DNA of 47,429 nucleotides from IMG/VR virus record IMGVR_UViG_3300044946_000155, positions 1-47,429 of that record, one strand, 5' to 3'. The stretch is from a virus. This document shows positions 30,048-38,116 of this stretch, in pieces (the first letter of the stretch is position 1; every line of letters begins with the position of its first letter). The translations under genes and the position numbers were made by a program. The notes under the pieces are model-generated. The model searched no databases, was not told where the DNA came from, and was given only the letters and a program-made list of their open reading frames with translations.

Positions 30048-30350
30048 TCACTTGCCTTCCAAGGGTGGTGCTTATCTCGCACCGTGGTGTGCGACCCAAA
30101 TTGGTTAACAATCCGCAAAAAAAGCGGAAAACATGGGGGATCGTTACCTTTGAGGGCTTGGAAGTTTTCGAGGAATGCGTTAAGGTGAGGGTCAGCTATG
30201 TGTTTCTACTGGGTTGCGCGTGTTCTTTGGAACTTTCCGCTTCACTCTACCAGGTGAAGCGTCCAGCTTTGTTCCTTTGTTCCCTCGTAGCCGTATCACG
30301 CATTCCTCGAAAGAGTGCTTCCAACACTCTCAAAGGGCGGAAAAAATTGG
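30048..30350 (-). promoter_or_regulatory. Structured repA leader with competing hairpins
   Basis: On the - strand: an arm at 30298-30336 and an arm at 30147-30180 pair in three segments of 8, 7 and 15 bases. The first arm also forms a local AGAGTG/CACTCT hairpin, which excludes the long pairing. Between them is GCTTCAC/GTGAAGC (30239-30260). Nearer repA come TCCGC-T7-GCGGA and then TCGCAC/GTGCGA against GGTGC/GCACC, which cannot form together. This looks like RNA control of repA expression. No protein-coding gene is supported here. Confidence 0.6.
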
Positions 30351-30605
30351 TTATGGATCTCCTTTCTTTTCCGTTGAGTTTAACTGAGACAGGCCGCATG
30401 TGGGTATTCCAACCCAGGTGCGGCCGTTTTTCACCCGCAAAACTAAAAATCCTACCTCGGTGAGCAGGCCTTCCTGCGCCATTGCATACGTGCGGCTCAG
30501 GCTTTTCTCCAGCAGCGTTGCGACCTCGCGGATAGATAAATACTCATAACTGCGCGTGTTTGCAATTGCATCATTGCATAAAGCCGGAAGTGTATTGGTG
30601 CTCAT
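30351..30605 (-). CDS. Small winged-helix/MerR-type DNA-binding protein (84 aa)
   Basis: YLSIREVATLLEKSLSRTYA then MAQEGLLTEVGF and a strand ending in WVGIP: the helix-turn-helix plus wing of excisionase/MerR-like small regulators. AGGAG lies 10-14 bases before the ATG. Placed between portal and repA; control of repA or of the lysis/plasmid choice is plausible, not shown. Confidence 0.7.
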   Translation of the reverse strand: MSTNTLPALCNDAIANTRSYEYLSIREVATLLEKSLSRTYAMAQEGLLTEVGFLVLRVKNGRTWVGIPTCGLSQLNSTEKKGDP

Positions 30606-30623
30606 AGCAGTAACTCCTATGGT

Positions 30624-32291
30624 TCATTTCTTGGCCTTGCCTTCGCTTACAGCGGTCACAGCGGCGAGTGCCTGCTGCGTCTGCTGCGCTTGTTGAACTT
30701 TGTCCGCGTCCGGATAGCCCAGCATTTCCAGGCCGGTGCCAACGGGGATCTGGCCGCGCGTCATCAGTGCTTCTGCGATTTTCGAGACGACGGCCTGAGA
30801 CTTGACGTGGAACGAGCCGTCATCGAGGAACATTTCGTAGTTTTCAAGCGACTCGTCGGGCTGGTTGTAGTCGACGACGGAGAATTTCGCGCCTTCCTTG
30901 TATGCCATCTTCTGCGACGGCATGAATTCCATCATTGAGTACACGATCAGCTCGGTTAGATCGAGGACGGCTTTGGAAGCGAGCCGGCCGCGAAGCTGGG
31001 TCATCGACTGGCCGCGCAACACGGCCGCGTCGAAAAGCTCGGCCGACAGGTTGCCGGATCCTGGGTTGCCCTGGCGCGCCTGGGTGAACCCATGCAGCTC
31101 CTTTTGCTTTGTCATCAGGCGCTCGGGGAACTCGATCGCGGTCGACGGGAACGCCGGCGGGGTGACGCATTGCGGGGGCTGGCTTCCCTGATAGGTTGCT
31201 TTCTCTCCGGGGATGCCGCCGAATTTGCCCTGGTCAATCTGCGCGGACTCGGGCAGCAACCATATGCCGTTGTTCATCCGGTAGAAGTTCTCAAACGTCT
31301 GCGAGTAAAGCCGCTCGGCTAGGTTCTGCAGCGAGACGCTGTAGCGGGTCGGTGGGACCGCCCACGTTCCATAGAGGGGCGGAGTCGCCCAGACCGGTAT
31401 CAGGGGGAACTTGCGGAACGGGCATTGACCATCAGCCAGACACACATCTTCGGCATCGACGATCACGCGGCCGCGCGGGTACGTCCATTTGTACCTGGCT
31501 AGCTCGTCCGGATTTTTAGGCATTTCGCCTATCATTTCCCGCGAATAATCGAGGAAATACGTGGTGCGTAACCGACTGGCGGATCCGCGTTGTGCGGATC
31601 CGATGCCGGCGAAGGGTGGCATCTGTTGCCAGGGACCAGGGGGCAATCGAAAACCGCTGCTGGCTTCGTCGGTGCGTTGCACGTCCTGCGGCCGCGAAGC
31701 TTCTTTCGGGAGCCACTTCGCGCGCTCGGGGTATCTGCGCTTGATTTCGTCCAGGTGTACCCAATCGTCAACGATGATGAATGACCAGTTGCAGGTATAG
31801 TCCGCGTTCGGGTCGGAATGGACGGACCTCGACTCGCGCCACTTTACCCACATCTCTCCCCGATTGTTTCGCGCGAATGGATTTATGCCGAAATGCAGGA
31901 AGCCGGTCCCCATAAACTCCATTGCCACAAATGAAAAAAGCAGGTGGTAGGGAATGAACATCCGATTCCACTGTGCTTTGAACGCCTGCTCGATCGACTC
32001 CACGCGCTTATCTGAAGTCTGGTTATAGATGTAGGCCTGGGGCTGGTATTCGCTCAGATCGTTGGCTTCTTTCATGCACATCATCTGCAATTCGGGAAGC
32101 CGGACGGCCGGCCGGAAGCGGGGCGCTACCGGATTGTCGGACAAAGTAAAAAGGGTTTTAGTTTCTTCAAAGAAACTCGTACCCAACGCATCGTCGCGCT
32201 TACGATCGGCAAGATTTTGCCACTCCTCGATATGCACGATGCGCGGGTCGCGTGTGGGTGCGCTTTTGCGTTGGGTCGAGAAAACAATCAT
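30624..32291 (-). CDS. Portal protein (555 aa)
   Basis: Length, gene order (terminase, two small genes, portal, then head genes) and sequence style fit a podovirus portal: long alpha-helical parts, FIPYHLLFSFVAMEFMGTGF near the start, IEFPERLMTKQKELHGFTQA and a C-terminal Gln/Ala helix ending QALAAVTAVSEGKAKK. It forms the ring through which DNA enters and leaves. ATGA overlap with the upstream 105-aa gene. Confidence 0.78.
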   Translation of the reverse strand: MIVFSTQRKSAPTRDPRIVHIEEWQNLADRKRDDALGTSFFEETKTLFTLSDNPVAPRFRPAVRLPELQMMCMKEANDLSEYQPQAYIYNQTSDKRVESIEQAFKAQWNRMFIPYHLLFSFVAMEFMGTGFLHFGINPFARNNRGEMWVKWRESRSVHSDPNADYTCNWSFIIVDDWVHLDEIKRRYPERAKWLPKEASRPQDVQRTDEASSGFRLPPGPWQQMPPFAGIGSAQRGSASRLRTTYFLDYSREMIGEMPKNPDELARYKWTYPRGRVIVDAEDVCLADGQCPFRKFPLIPVWATPPLYGTWAVPPTRYSVSLQNLAERLYSQTFENFYRMNNGIWLLPESAQIDQGKFGGIPGEKATYQGSQPPQCVTPPAFPSTAIEFPERLMTKQKELHGFTQARQGNPGSGNLSAELFDAAVLRGQSMTQLRGRLASKAVLDLTELIVYSMMEFMPSQKMAYKEGAKFSVVDYNQPDESLENYEMFLDDGSFHVKSQAVVSKIAEALMTRGQIPVGTGLEMLGYPDADKVQQAQQTQQALAAVTAVSEGKAKK

Positions 32292-32605
32292 TGGGTCATT
32301 ACCTCGGCCGAATCGTCGGCCTTGCGTAGAAACTTCTGCAGCGTGGCTTCGTTGCCGATGCTATCGTCGGCCTCGTCCTTCAGCACTCCGTCAAGCTTCA
32401 TCAGCATGTCGACAATCTCTTTCATGCCGCTGAATCCCAGGCGGATCAGCTCGCCGGCGTGCTCCGCAATCTTGTCCTGCAGAGCTTCAAAGGCCTTTTG
32501 CGCTCCGCCGTCTACCTGGCTGCGCGCCTGGCGGAATGCGCCGAAGATTTCCCCCATCAGCGCGCTTGCCCTTTCCGACTGCTCTTTCCGCTCCAAATCC
32601 TGCAT
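32288..32605 (-). CDS. Small helical protein between terminase and portal (105 aa)
   Basis: MQDLERKEQSERASALMGEI, Gln/Ala helix and an acidic end. The frame is open upstream to 33064 but that part is Gly/Pro/Arg low complexity and lies over another gene, so ATG 32605 was chosen, 35 bases after the previous stop. The ribosome binding site is weak. Ends in an ATGA overlap with the portal gene. Role unknown. Confidence 0.6.
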   Translation of the reverse strand: MQDLERKEQSERASALMGEIFGAFRQARSQVDGGAQKAFEALQDKIAEHAGELIRLGFSGMKEIVDMLMKLDGVLKDEADDSIGNEATLQKFLRKADDSAEVMTQ

Positions 32606-32640
32606 CTCGCGCGCAGAGAGTGCGCGGCCTGGCGCCGTCT

Positions 32641-33477
32641 CTACTGCCCTCGCTCCTGGCGCTCGATCGCTTCCGCTTCCTGCTGCTGTATCTCCTGGTC
32701 CCTCTGGAGGAGCTGTTGGTGTAGGTGGTCCAGGTTGACCGGTCCCGCCGTCTCCGGACGGTCGCCGGTTTGGAAGGGGAAATGGTATGGGGCGCTTCCG
32801 TCCTGGTTTTTTTGCTGGTCCACCGGGAACGGAACCACCTGTCCCTGGGGCTGTATCGAGGCTGGCGCTAGTCCCGCCTGCGCCTTCTGCGCCATCTGGT
32901 TCGGATCGAACGGTCGGACTGGCTGCGGCGGGAACCCCGCGTAAATCATGTTCGGGTCCATTCCCTGTAGGGTAAACAGCGCGGCTGCTGGATGTTCGGT
33001 TGAGGGGGCAGGGGGGATATTTGGATAAGTCAACGTTCTTGCGGCCTCTTCTTTTAGTCTCCATTCGGCTTGCTGCCTTTCTCGCTCGGGTGAGCGAATG
33101 ATTCCACTTTGCGCGCTGACGACGGTTACTTCCAGGTGCTGTCCGTCGAGGGTGCGCGCGAAAAGGATGTTGTAATCGGTGTCGACGTACTCCATATCTT
33201 TCGCGGAGAATTTCGCCGTTCCCTTTTGCCGCAACAGCAATGCCAGCAAGAGCGCGTACTGCATACGCTCGGGGTTGGCGACATATTGCGGGTCCAGCTC
33301 CATCGGAGCGGCCGGCGTCTGCAGCTTGCGCCGCTTTTTCGGCGCTTCGAGCGGCTGCATGTCTACAACGTCGGGTATTTGCACATCCACGTTTACGTCC
33401 TGCTGCGTGTCCGCAATGTCGGGTGTATGCACTTTCGTAATTTTGGGTTTCTGCGTTGCTGCTTTTCTAGGACTCAT
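32641..33477 (-). CDS. Conserved packaging-region protein, Pro/Gln-rich (278 aa)
   Basis: Start at 33477 behind GGAGGAG, overlapping terminase by 11 bases. A basic Pro-rich N-terminus is followed by a conserved alpha/beta part (QYALLLALLLRQKGTAKFSA, DYNILFARTLDGQHLEVTVV) at about residues 72-125, and a Pro/Gln-rich tail with a terminal coiled coil. Function unknown; often found beside terminase. Confidence 0.65.
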   Translation of the reverse strand: MSPRKAATQKPKITKVHTPDIADTQQDVNVDVQIPDVVDMQPLEAPKKRRKLQTPAAPMELDPQYVANPERMQYALLLALLLRQKGTAKFSAKDMEYVDTDYNILFARTLDGQHLEVTVVSAQSGIIRSPERERQQAEWRLKEEAARTLTYPNIPPAPSTEHPAAALFTLQGMDPNMIYAGFPPQPVRPFDPNQMAQKAQAGLAPASIQPQGQVVPFPVDQQKNQDGSAPYHFPFQTGDRPETAGPVNLDHLHQQLLQRDQEIQQQEAEAIERQERGQ

Positions 33478-35194
33478 CCCTGTTCTCCTCCATGCGGCGT
33501 ATTTCATCCAGGTGGTGCTGCAGGTTCATGGTCAAAATTCCGCCCTGGGTGCTCATATGCGAAACCTTGAAATTGACTCCCTTTAGTTCCAGCGGATCTT
33601 CGTTGATCGCGGATTCGTAAGCTTCGCAGCGGCGAGGATGCCATTGGTCTTTGGCAATCCATCCCAGCGCGCCGGCATAGAAAATCTCGTCAAAATTGGC
33701 GATGGCTTCAAAGCGGAAGGCGTTTGACCACTGGACGGAGGACATCTGCTCGACAAAGGCCTCGTCGCTGGTGATGGCCTCGCGGCGTTTGATCGAAGTC
33801 AAGAGGGTATTCAGCATCATGTTGCGGGTGTAATCGGTGATGGTGAATCCCAGACTGTTCGCTGACCTGGTTGGATCTGCCTTGTCGTTCCTGCCCTTCC
33901 ACTTGTACTGGTTGGGATACCTCTCCCGGTCCCTCAGCTCTTGGAAGATCCGCGTCCCGAATCCTCCGTGGCTGTCTTCGCAGGCAATCATGGCGCGGTT
34001 GAAGTAGCAGGCAAAGGCGTAAACCGTGTTGGTTGCGAACTCCTGGCGCAAGGGGATATGCACGCGGCCGGCGATGACGCCGGTTTCCCCGTTCCAGACG
34101 ACCATTGCCAGCATGTCTGGCTCGGGCGGTCCCTCGTCGTCCTTGTCGGCCATGCCGATCACGACGCCGGCGAAGTAATGCGCGCCTGGCTCCGGAGCTT
34201 CATAGACGATAAAGCGTCCCTGGCTGTTCTCCCGCGCGCGCGCCTTGTGTCCCGGTGCCGTCTCCAGCTCCATCTGCTTAAAAGCTGTGTTTTTCGCCCA
34301 TTTACTACAGAGCGTGATGGCGTCGAAGTCAAAGACCGGATCGCCGGATGCGTTGAAGGCCTCATCGGGGTCGCCGGGGTACTCTTTCCGCCACCGATCG
34401 AGCGAACCGCCGCATTTCGAGGTGAGCGTGGTCCGGTAGAACGCAATCCGCTCCTTCGGCAGCTTCAAATCCCGCATCAGGTACTTTTCGTAGTCGTCGC
34501 GGGGGGCGTCCTTGGCGAGCTTCGGATCGCGGACGTAATCCGGGTCCTCGTGCCAGGGGAGAAAGACCGTAAGGTATTCCGTGTCGCCGGCTACAGACGC
34601 CATCCACAAATCGTAGTAGGCCTGTCCTGGGCCTTCCTTACCGTTGGGGGTTGTTTCGACCAGTACGACATTCTCGGGGTCGTCTGAGACGGTAGAAAAA
34701 ACCGCCGGGAACACGTCCGCATTGATGTAATACGCCGCTTCCGTTGCGTGCAACATCGTGAATCCCAGACCGCGAGAACCAACCACGTTGCCGGCCGTCT
34801 GCCAGGAAAGCTTTGAAGGGATTTTCCAGAAATTTATCTCCTGTTGGGTGTATTTCCATGCGTTCTTTTTGAGCGGGAGCTGCTTGCATACGCTGTGCGC
34901 TTCTTCGTACAGGGCGCGGGCGGTGATTTTCTGCTGTCCCAGGATCAGGCCGTCGGCAAACTCTTTCTCCAGTAAGTGCGCCTGCATCAAGAAACGCGCC
35001 CAGGTGGAAACTCCCAGCCGCCGGCCTTTGAGGAAGATGACGAAAAGCCTTCGCCGGCGCGCCATGTGGTCGCGGCATTTCTGCATGATGTCCTGTTGGC
35101 TGGGATTCAGACGGAAGGGGATCGGCCGGTTTGTTTGCCGGTCCCGAACGGTGAAGCTTCGGAAGAATTTCTCCGCCTGGTACAGATCCAACAT
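33467..35194 (-). CDS. Terminase large subunit
   Basis: 575 aa. The ATPase part has a Walker A variant KGRRLGVST at 56-64, a Walker B-like strand with E152 in TMLHATEAAYY, and VLVETTPNG (about 177-185) as coupling motif. In the nuclease half, HYFAGVVIGMADKDD near 355-370 is at the first metal-Asp position but lacks the usual GxDxA; MIACEDSHGGFGTRIFQEL near 413-431 is the second region. It powers DNA packaging and cuts the concatemer. ATG 35194 with GGAT context. Confidence 0.85.
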   Translation of the reverse strand: MLDLYQAEKFFRSFTVRDRQTNRPIPFRLNPSQQDIMQKCRDHMARRRRLFVIFLKGRRLGVSTWARFLMQAHLLEKEFADGLILGQQKITARALYEEAHSVCKQLPLKKNAWKYTQQEINFWKIPSKLSWQTAGNVVGSRGLGFTMLHATEAAYYINADVFPAVFSTVSDDPENVVLVETTPNGKEGPGQAYYDLWMASVAGDTEYLTVFLPWHEDPDYVRDPKLAKDAPRDDYEKYLMRDLKLPKERIAFYRTTLTSKCGGSLDRWRKEYPGDPDEAFNASGDPVFDFDAITLCSKWAKNTAFKQMELETAPGHKARARENSQGRFIVYEAPEPGAHYFAGVVIGMADKDDEGPPEPDMLAMVVWNGETGVIAGRVHIPLRQEFATNTVYAFACYFNRAMIACEDSHGGFGTRIFQELRDRERYPNQYKWKGRNDKADPTRSANSLGFTITDYTRNMMLNTLLTSIKRREAITSDEAFVEQMSSVQWSNAFRFEAIANFDEIFYAGALGWIAKDQWHPRRCEAYESAINEDPLELKGVNFKVSHMSTQGGILTMNLQHHLDEIRRMEENRDES

Positions 35195-35207
35195 GGGGGA
35201 GTGCCTT

Positions 35208-35660
35208 TCACGCTCTGCGTGCTTGCTTGATACCTGTTGCTTTCCCTTTCAGGGCGATCATGCAGGCCTGGCTGCAACTGAAAATGTTCCGCATGATGCC
35301 CGTCTCCGGATCCTTGACGGGTTCGCGGTTGTACCAAACCTTGTCCTTGTCGAACCTCGTCCCGCAGTTCTCGCAGGCCTCGGTGTTGCGCTCGGTCTGT
35401 ACGCGATGGTCGATGAGCTTCCCTGCCTGCTCATATTGCTTTCGCATCACGGCATAGGTTTCAAGTGCTGCGTCCAGATCCGCAGACTCGAAGTATTTGC
35501 GGATTTCGTCCTCGGTCTGCGTTATGCCGCTCCAGCGTTCATGCGCCACGCGCGCCATCGTGCGCGAGCGTTCTTTCTGCCCTACGCCATTCCAGCGTTT
35601 TTTTGCTTTCGCAGACTGTTTAACGGAAGCTGACGATTTTTCCAGAGTTGTCACGGTCAA
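35208..35660 (-). CDS. Zinc-ribbon protein upstream of terminase, candidate small terminase (150 aa)
   Basis: N-terminal AKKRWNGVGQKERSRTMARV followed by AHERW is a small conserved phage motif. The C-terminal half has ACENCG and SCSQACM, a likely zinc site. Helical EIRKYFESADLDAALETYAV in between. Its place just before the large subunit suggests terminase small subunit, but no DNA-binding HTH is evident; low certainty for the role. Confidence 0.5.
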   Translation of the reverse strand: MTVTTLEKSSASVKQSAKAKKRWNGVGQKERSRTMARVAHERWSGITQTEDEIRKYFESADLDAALETYAVMRKQYEQAGKLIDHRVQTERNTEACENCGTRFDKDKVWYNREPVKDPETGIMRNIFSCSQACMIALKGKATGIKQARRA

Positions 35661-35889
35661 TTTTCTCCGCCTTTCGCGTGTGCTTGTAGATCCTCAAGCC
35701 CTGCTGGCTTTTGGAAATAACGTGGATTTGTGGCCGGCGCTGCAGCTCGGTACACAGGCTGCAGCCGAAGACAAAAAACCCGCCCTTCTCTTCAAGAAAA
35801 AACATCGTGTCCCGGCTCAGGTTTTTGGGGTGCATCTGCGAGAAGCAGAGCAGCCGGCCGGCCGGCGCAAAATCGCTGATTCTAGCCAT
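35620..35889 (-). CDS. Small protein of unknown function (89 aa)
   Basis: MARISDFAPAGRLLCFSQMH, then MFFLEEKGGFFVFGCSLCTE. A single CxxC; mainly strands. Overlaps neighbours at both ends (8 and 41 bases), which points to coupled translation. Confidence 0.6.
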   Translation of the reverse strand: MARISDFAPAGRLLCFSQMHPKNLSRDTMFFLEEKGGFFVFGCSLCTELQRRPQIHVISKSQQGLRIYKHTRKAEKIDRDNSGKIVSFR

Positions 35890-36088
35890 CGTGTTTCTCC
35901 AGCCGTTCGCAGGCGTAGCGCCAGGCGTTCTTTTCGCTGAATGCGGACGGACCTACCGGCAAGTCGTCTCCGAATCCGGACTTAATCACCCAGCTCATGA
36001 TCTTCGAGCCACCCGTAGACTCGTAACGGTGGCTGTGCGCCGTTGGATAGGCCTGCAAAACGGTTTCCATATCAGTCTCTAGTGACAC
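35882..36088 (-). CDS. Small protein of unknown function, probable GTG start (68 aa)
   Basis: GGAGG lies 9 bases before GTG 36088; ATG 36070 is an alternative without a good site. Contains SHRYESTGGSKIMSWVIKSG. Overlaps the next gene by 8 bases. No known family. Confidence 0.5.
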   Translation of the reverse strand: MSLETDMETVLQAYPTAHSHRYESTGGSKIMSWVIKSGFGDDLPVGPSAFSEKNAWRYACERLEKHDG

Positions 36089-36488
36089 TGCGAAGTACCT
36101 CCGTCTGATCGGATTCAAAAAGCTTCAGGCCTTTTATCAGGCGTTGCGTGTCGTAGTCATCGCATTGCATCTGTGCATAATCTTGCACACGCGGGTTTGC
36201 GGATAGATGCAAACGCATCATTATGCGTCTCCACCAAAGGCGGATAGCCATAAACTCGCGTATTGGCTCAATCGTGATTTCCGGACCGAAGCCGAGAATC
36301 TGTAGCTCATTTGCCGCGTATCCGCGCCTGATGAGGGGGTACGCGCCTTCGATGACGCGGGTAACGATGTGGCTTCTCAGGTTGCGCTCCAGGCCGTCTA
36401 TCAGATGGTCGAGAGCTGCGCGGTCCTTCTCGCCAAACAAGGGGAGGGGGCCGGTTTCCATCGGATCGTAAGGGAGACGCGGACTCAT
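36072..36488 (-). CDS. Helical protein of unknown function (138 aa)
   Basis: Start at 36488 in an ATGA overlap with the previous stop. MSPRLPYDPMETGPLPLFGE then basic helices (HIVTRVIEGAYPLIRRGYAA, IRLWWRRIMMRLHLSA). No recognisable domain. Part of the tight run of small genes before the terminase. Confidence 0.6.
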   Translation of the reverse strand: MSPRLPYDPMETGPLPLFGEKDRAALDHLIDGLERNLRSHIVTRVIEGAYPLIRRGYAANELQILGFGPEITIEPIREFMAIRLWWRRIMMRLHLSANPRVQDYAQMQCDDYDTQRLIKGLKLFESDQTEVLRSVTRD

Positions 36489-36904
36489 GGACGTACCCTG
36501 CCGATTCCGTTGCAGACGGGGCATGTGTTGCCGCGCGCCGTAACTTTATTCCCCTGGCACCTCGGACAGATTCCCGCCGTTAACTGCTGCTGGTGCGGTA
36601 GCTGGGTGTTCTGGGGCTGGTGTGACTGATTCGTTTGGAACGGTAGCGGCGGCGGCGAGGCTTGCATCGTCGCTGGAGCCGGCTGGCCGGCCGTCGCCAG
36701 GACGCAGCGCGTCGGCGTGACGATCCAGCACTGGCCCAGCGCATTCACTAGAGCTGTCGCCAGGTGCATCAGTCCGTCCGCCTCCAGGCGAATCAACTGC
36801 GGCGGGTTGCCGTAGACCGTCATTACCGGCGACTGGTCCCCCGGCTCCGGATGCTGCTGCTTGCCGTTGGTACGAACGGCTGACTCTTTCATAATATTCG
36901 CCAT
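36485..36904 (-). CDS. Protein with DnaJ-type zinc finger at its end (139 aa)
   Basis: Start at 36904 (MANIMKESAVRT) behind GGAAGGGGAA. A Pro/Gln-rich middle leads to CPRCQG and CPVCNGIG, the CxxCxG pattern of DnaJ-like zinc fingers. The gene lies largely inside the open tail of the 261-aa frame. It resembles the 68-aa protein at 37479 in having this zinc finger type. Confidence 0.6.
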   Translation of the reverse strand: MANIMKESAVRTNGKQQHPEPGDQSPVMTVYGNPPQLIRLEADGLMHLATALVNALGQCWIVTPTRCVLATAGQPAPATMQASPPPLPFQTNQSHQPQNTQLPHQQQLTAGICPRCQGNKVTARGNTCPVCNGIGRVRP

Positions 36905-37331
36905 AGTCTTCCCCTTCCTCGATCGCAGGATGCGGCGAGACATCGACTTTCGATCCGGTCAAAAACGCTGTTTGTTTGTCGCCGTCAATGAGGATGGTGA
37001 GGCGTGGTTCCTCGCTGGCGCTGGCCTGGGTGACTGCCTCAATGCCGGCGAACATCTGCTCTGCGGCCGCTTCGTCGAGGGGCTTGGCGGCGACCTTCAT
37101 ATCCTCAGTCCAGATGTCGGGGTATTGGATCTTTCCAACCTGGAACGGCGTGGCGTGCTTCGTAACTTTGCCGTCTTTGTCGGTGGTGTCAATCGTGTAG
37201 CTGGTGGGACATTCGTTCTCTTCAATCCATTTCATGCGCGCTTCGCGCAGACGCTTCCGCTGTGCCGCGAAGTCGCCGGCAATGGACGCATACTCGCTTA
37301 CAAGCGAGTCGAACGGATCAGATGATGGCAT
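36546..37331 (-). CDS. Protein of unknown function; C-terminal third overlaps the next gene (261 aa open frame)
   Basis: Up to about residue 142 (MKWIEENECPTSYTIDTTDK, EPRLTILIDGDKQTAFLTGS, ending EDYGEYYERV) it looks like a normal soluble protein. Then 359 bases overlap the zinc-finger gene in another frame and read as Ala/Gly/Pro low complexity. A lost stop or frameshift could explain it, or the tail may be a tolerated read-through. Ribosome binding site weak (GGGG). Confidence 0.5.
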   Translation of the reverse strand: MPSSDPFDSLVSEYASIAGDFAAQRKRLREARMKWIEENECPTSYTIDTTDKDGKVTKHATPFQVGKIQYPDIWTEDMKVAAKPLDEAAAEQMFAGIEAVTQASASEEPRLTILIDGDKQTAFLTGSKVDVSPHPAIEEGEDYGEYYERVSRSYQRQAAASGAGGPVAGNDGLRQPAAVDSPGGGRTDAPGDSSSECAGPVLDRHADALRPGDGRPAGSSDDASLAAAATVPNESVTPAPEHPATAPAAVNGGNLSEVPGE

Positions 37332-37478
37332 AACAACCCCTACAAAAACTTGTGGCTTCTCCGCTCACAGAGCAACGTACACACAGGGAACGATCTATAG
37401 AGGAAAAAGCACAGCAATAAAGCCAGCGCGGAGAATCCCGCCTGGGGCGTCGTAAGGTTGTTACATGACGGGGTGTTA
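37332..37478 (-). promoter_or_regulatory. Non-coding leader upstream of the 261-aa gene
   Basis: 147 bases without a supportable gene. On the - strand TTGCTGTGC and CTATAGATC suggest a promoter, but spacing is unclear. A hydrophobic open frame through it was not accepted because it begins inside the zinc-finger gene. Confidence 0.3.
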
Positions 37479-37685
37479 CTAACTGAACACAGGCACCTTA
37501 CCACATGTGCCGCACGTCGCGCAGGGGAATCCTCCGACGCGCAGACCGGCACCGTCGCAGCCAGGGCAGGTGATTACTTTTCCGGATCCTTTGCAGATCG
37601 GACAAAGGACGGCGCATTTATAGACGGGTTTACCGTTTACAAGCCCTTTTTTCACGACATTTGGACAGCGTTCAACTTTACTCAT
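37479..37685 (-). CDS. Small DnaJ-like zinc-finger protein (68 aa)
   Basis: CPICKGSGKVITCPGCDGAG is the classical CxxCxGxG pair; further cysteines lie in FPCATCGTCGK. It may bind unfolded protein or nucleic acid, as stand-alone versions do in phages. Overlaps the receiver-like gene by four bases. Confidence 0.7.
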   Translation of the reverse strand: MSKVERCPNVVKKGLVNGKPVYKCAVLCPICKGSGKVITCPGCDGAGLRVGGFPCATCGTCGKVPVFS

Positions 37686-38116
37686 GCCGCGCGCCTGGTG
37701 GTGCGGTAGAGCGAATGTAAGGAGAAACCTTTTTTCGGTCCGCGTTTTCTTCGCGCGGCAATTTTGACGGCATCAAGTAACAGAGCGGGGCTGGTGAGAC
37801 TGCCACGGAAGAAATTGTCGGAGATGACAGGCAGGCCTCGCCTGGGTCGATCGGCCGGCTGCTCGCTGTAGACGATCGTGTTCACGTAAGGACAGACCTG
37901 CTTGACGCGCGCGGCCAGCTCGTCCCCGCCAGAACCTAAAAGTTTTAGATTTGTGACCAAAACGAAATACCATCCGAAGCGTAAATGCTCGATCGCATCA
38001 TAAGCGGATTCAGCCTGGGTGACGATAAACGGTCCGCGCGTCTCGATGACGATCTTCAGCACAGCGAGGTTGACCGGATCGCTGTCGCATACCAGGATGA
38101 ATTTTCGCTTACGCAT
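37682..38116 (-). CDS. Degenerate response-regulator receiver protein (144 aa)
   Basis: KFILVCDSDPVNLAVLKIVI with acidic D11/D13, helix SAYDAIEHLRFGWYFVLV, and S84 in VYSEQ follow the CheY fold. The phosphoacceptor position, usually D in LxTDLxLP, reads VTNLKL, so N56 replaces Asp. It should not be phosphorylated normally and may be a locked receiver or decoy. A basic tail (AARRKRGPKKG) follows. ATG 38125 is an alternative start. No output domain, no kinase nearby. Confidence 0.65.
   Translation of the reverse strand: MRKRKFILVCDSDPVNLAVLKIVIETRGPFIVTQAESAYDAIEHLRFGWYFVLVTNLKLLGSGGDELAARVKQVCPYVNTIVYSEQPADRPRRGLPVISDNFFRGSLTSPALLLDAVKIAARRKRGPKKGFSLHSLYRTTRRAA

Noticed and set aside
30065-30463. 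Open frame of 132 codons on the + strand across the repA leader
   Set aside because: It crosses the structured leader and the HTH gene end, has an odd composition, and its start lacks a ribosome binding site. The RNA structure explains the region better.
32606-33064. Upstream part of the frame that contains the 105-aa protein
   Set aside because: Gly/Pro/Arg low complexity over the Pro/Gln-rich 278-aa gene, whose start has GGAGGAG. Only the downstream part from 32605 was kept.
37340-37552. 70-codon frame on the - strand with a hydrophobic segment
   Set aside because: It starts within the zinc-finger gene in another frame and has no ribosome binding site.
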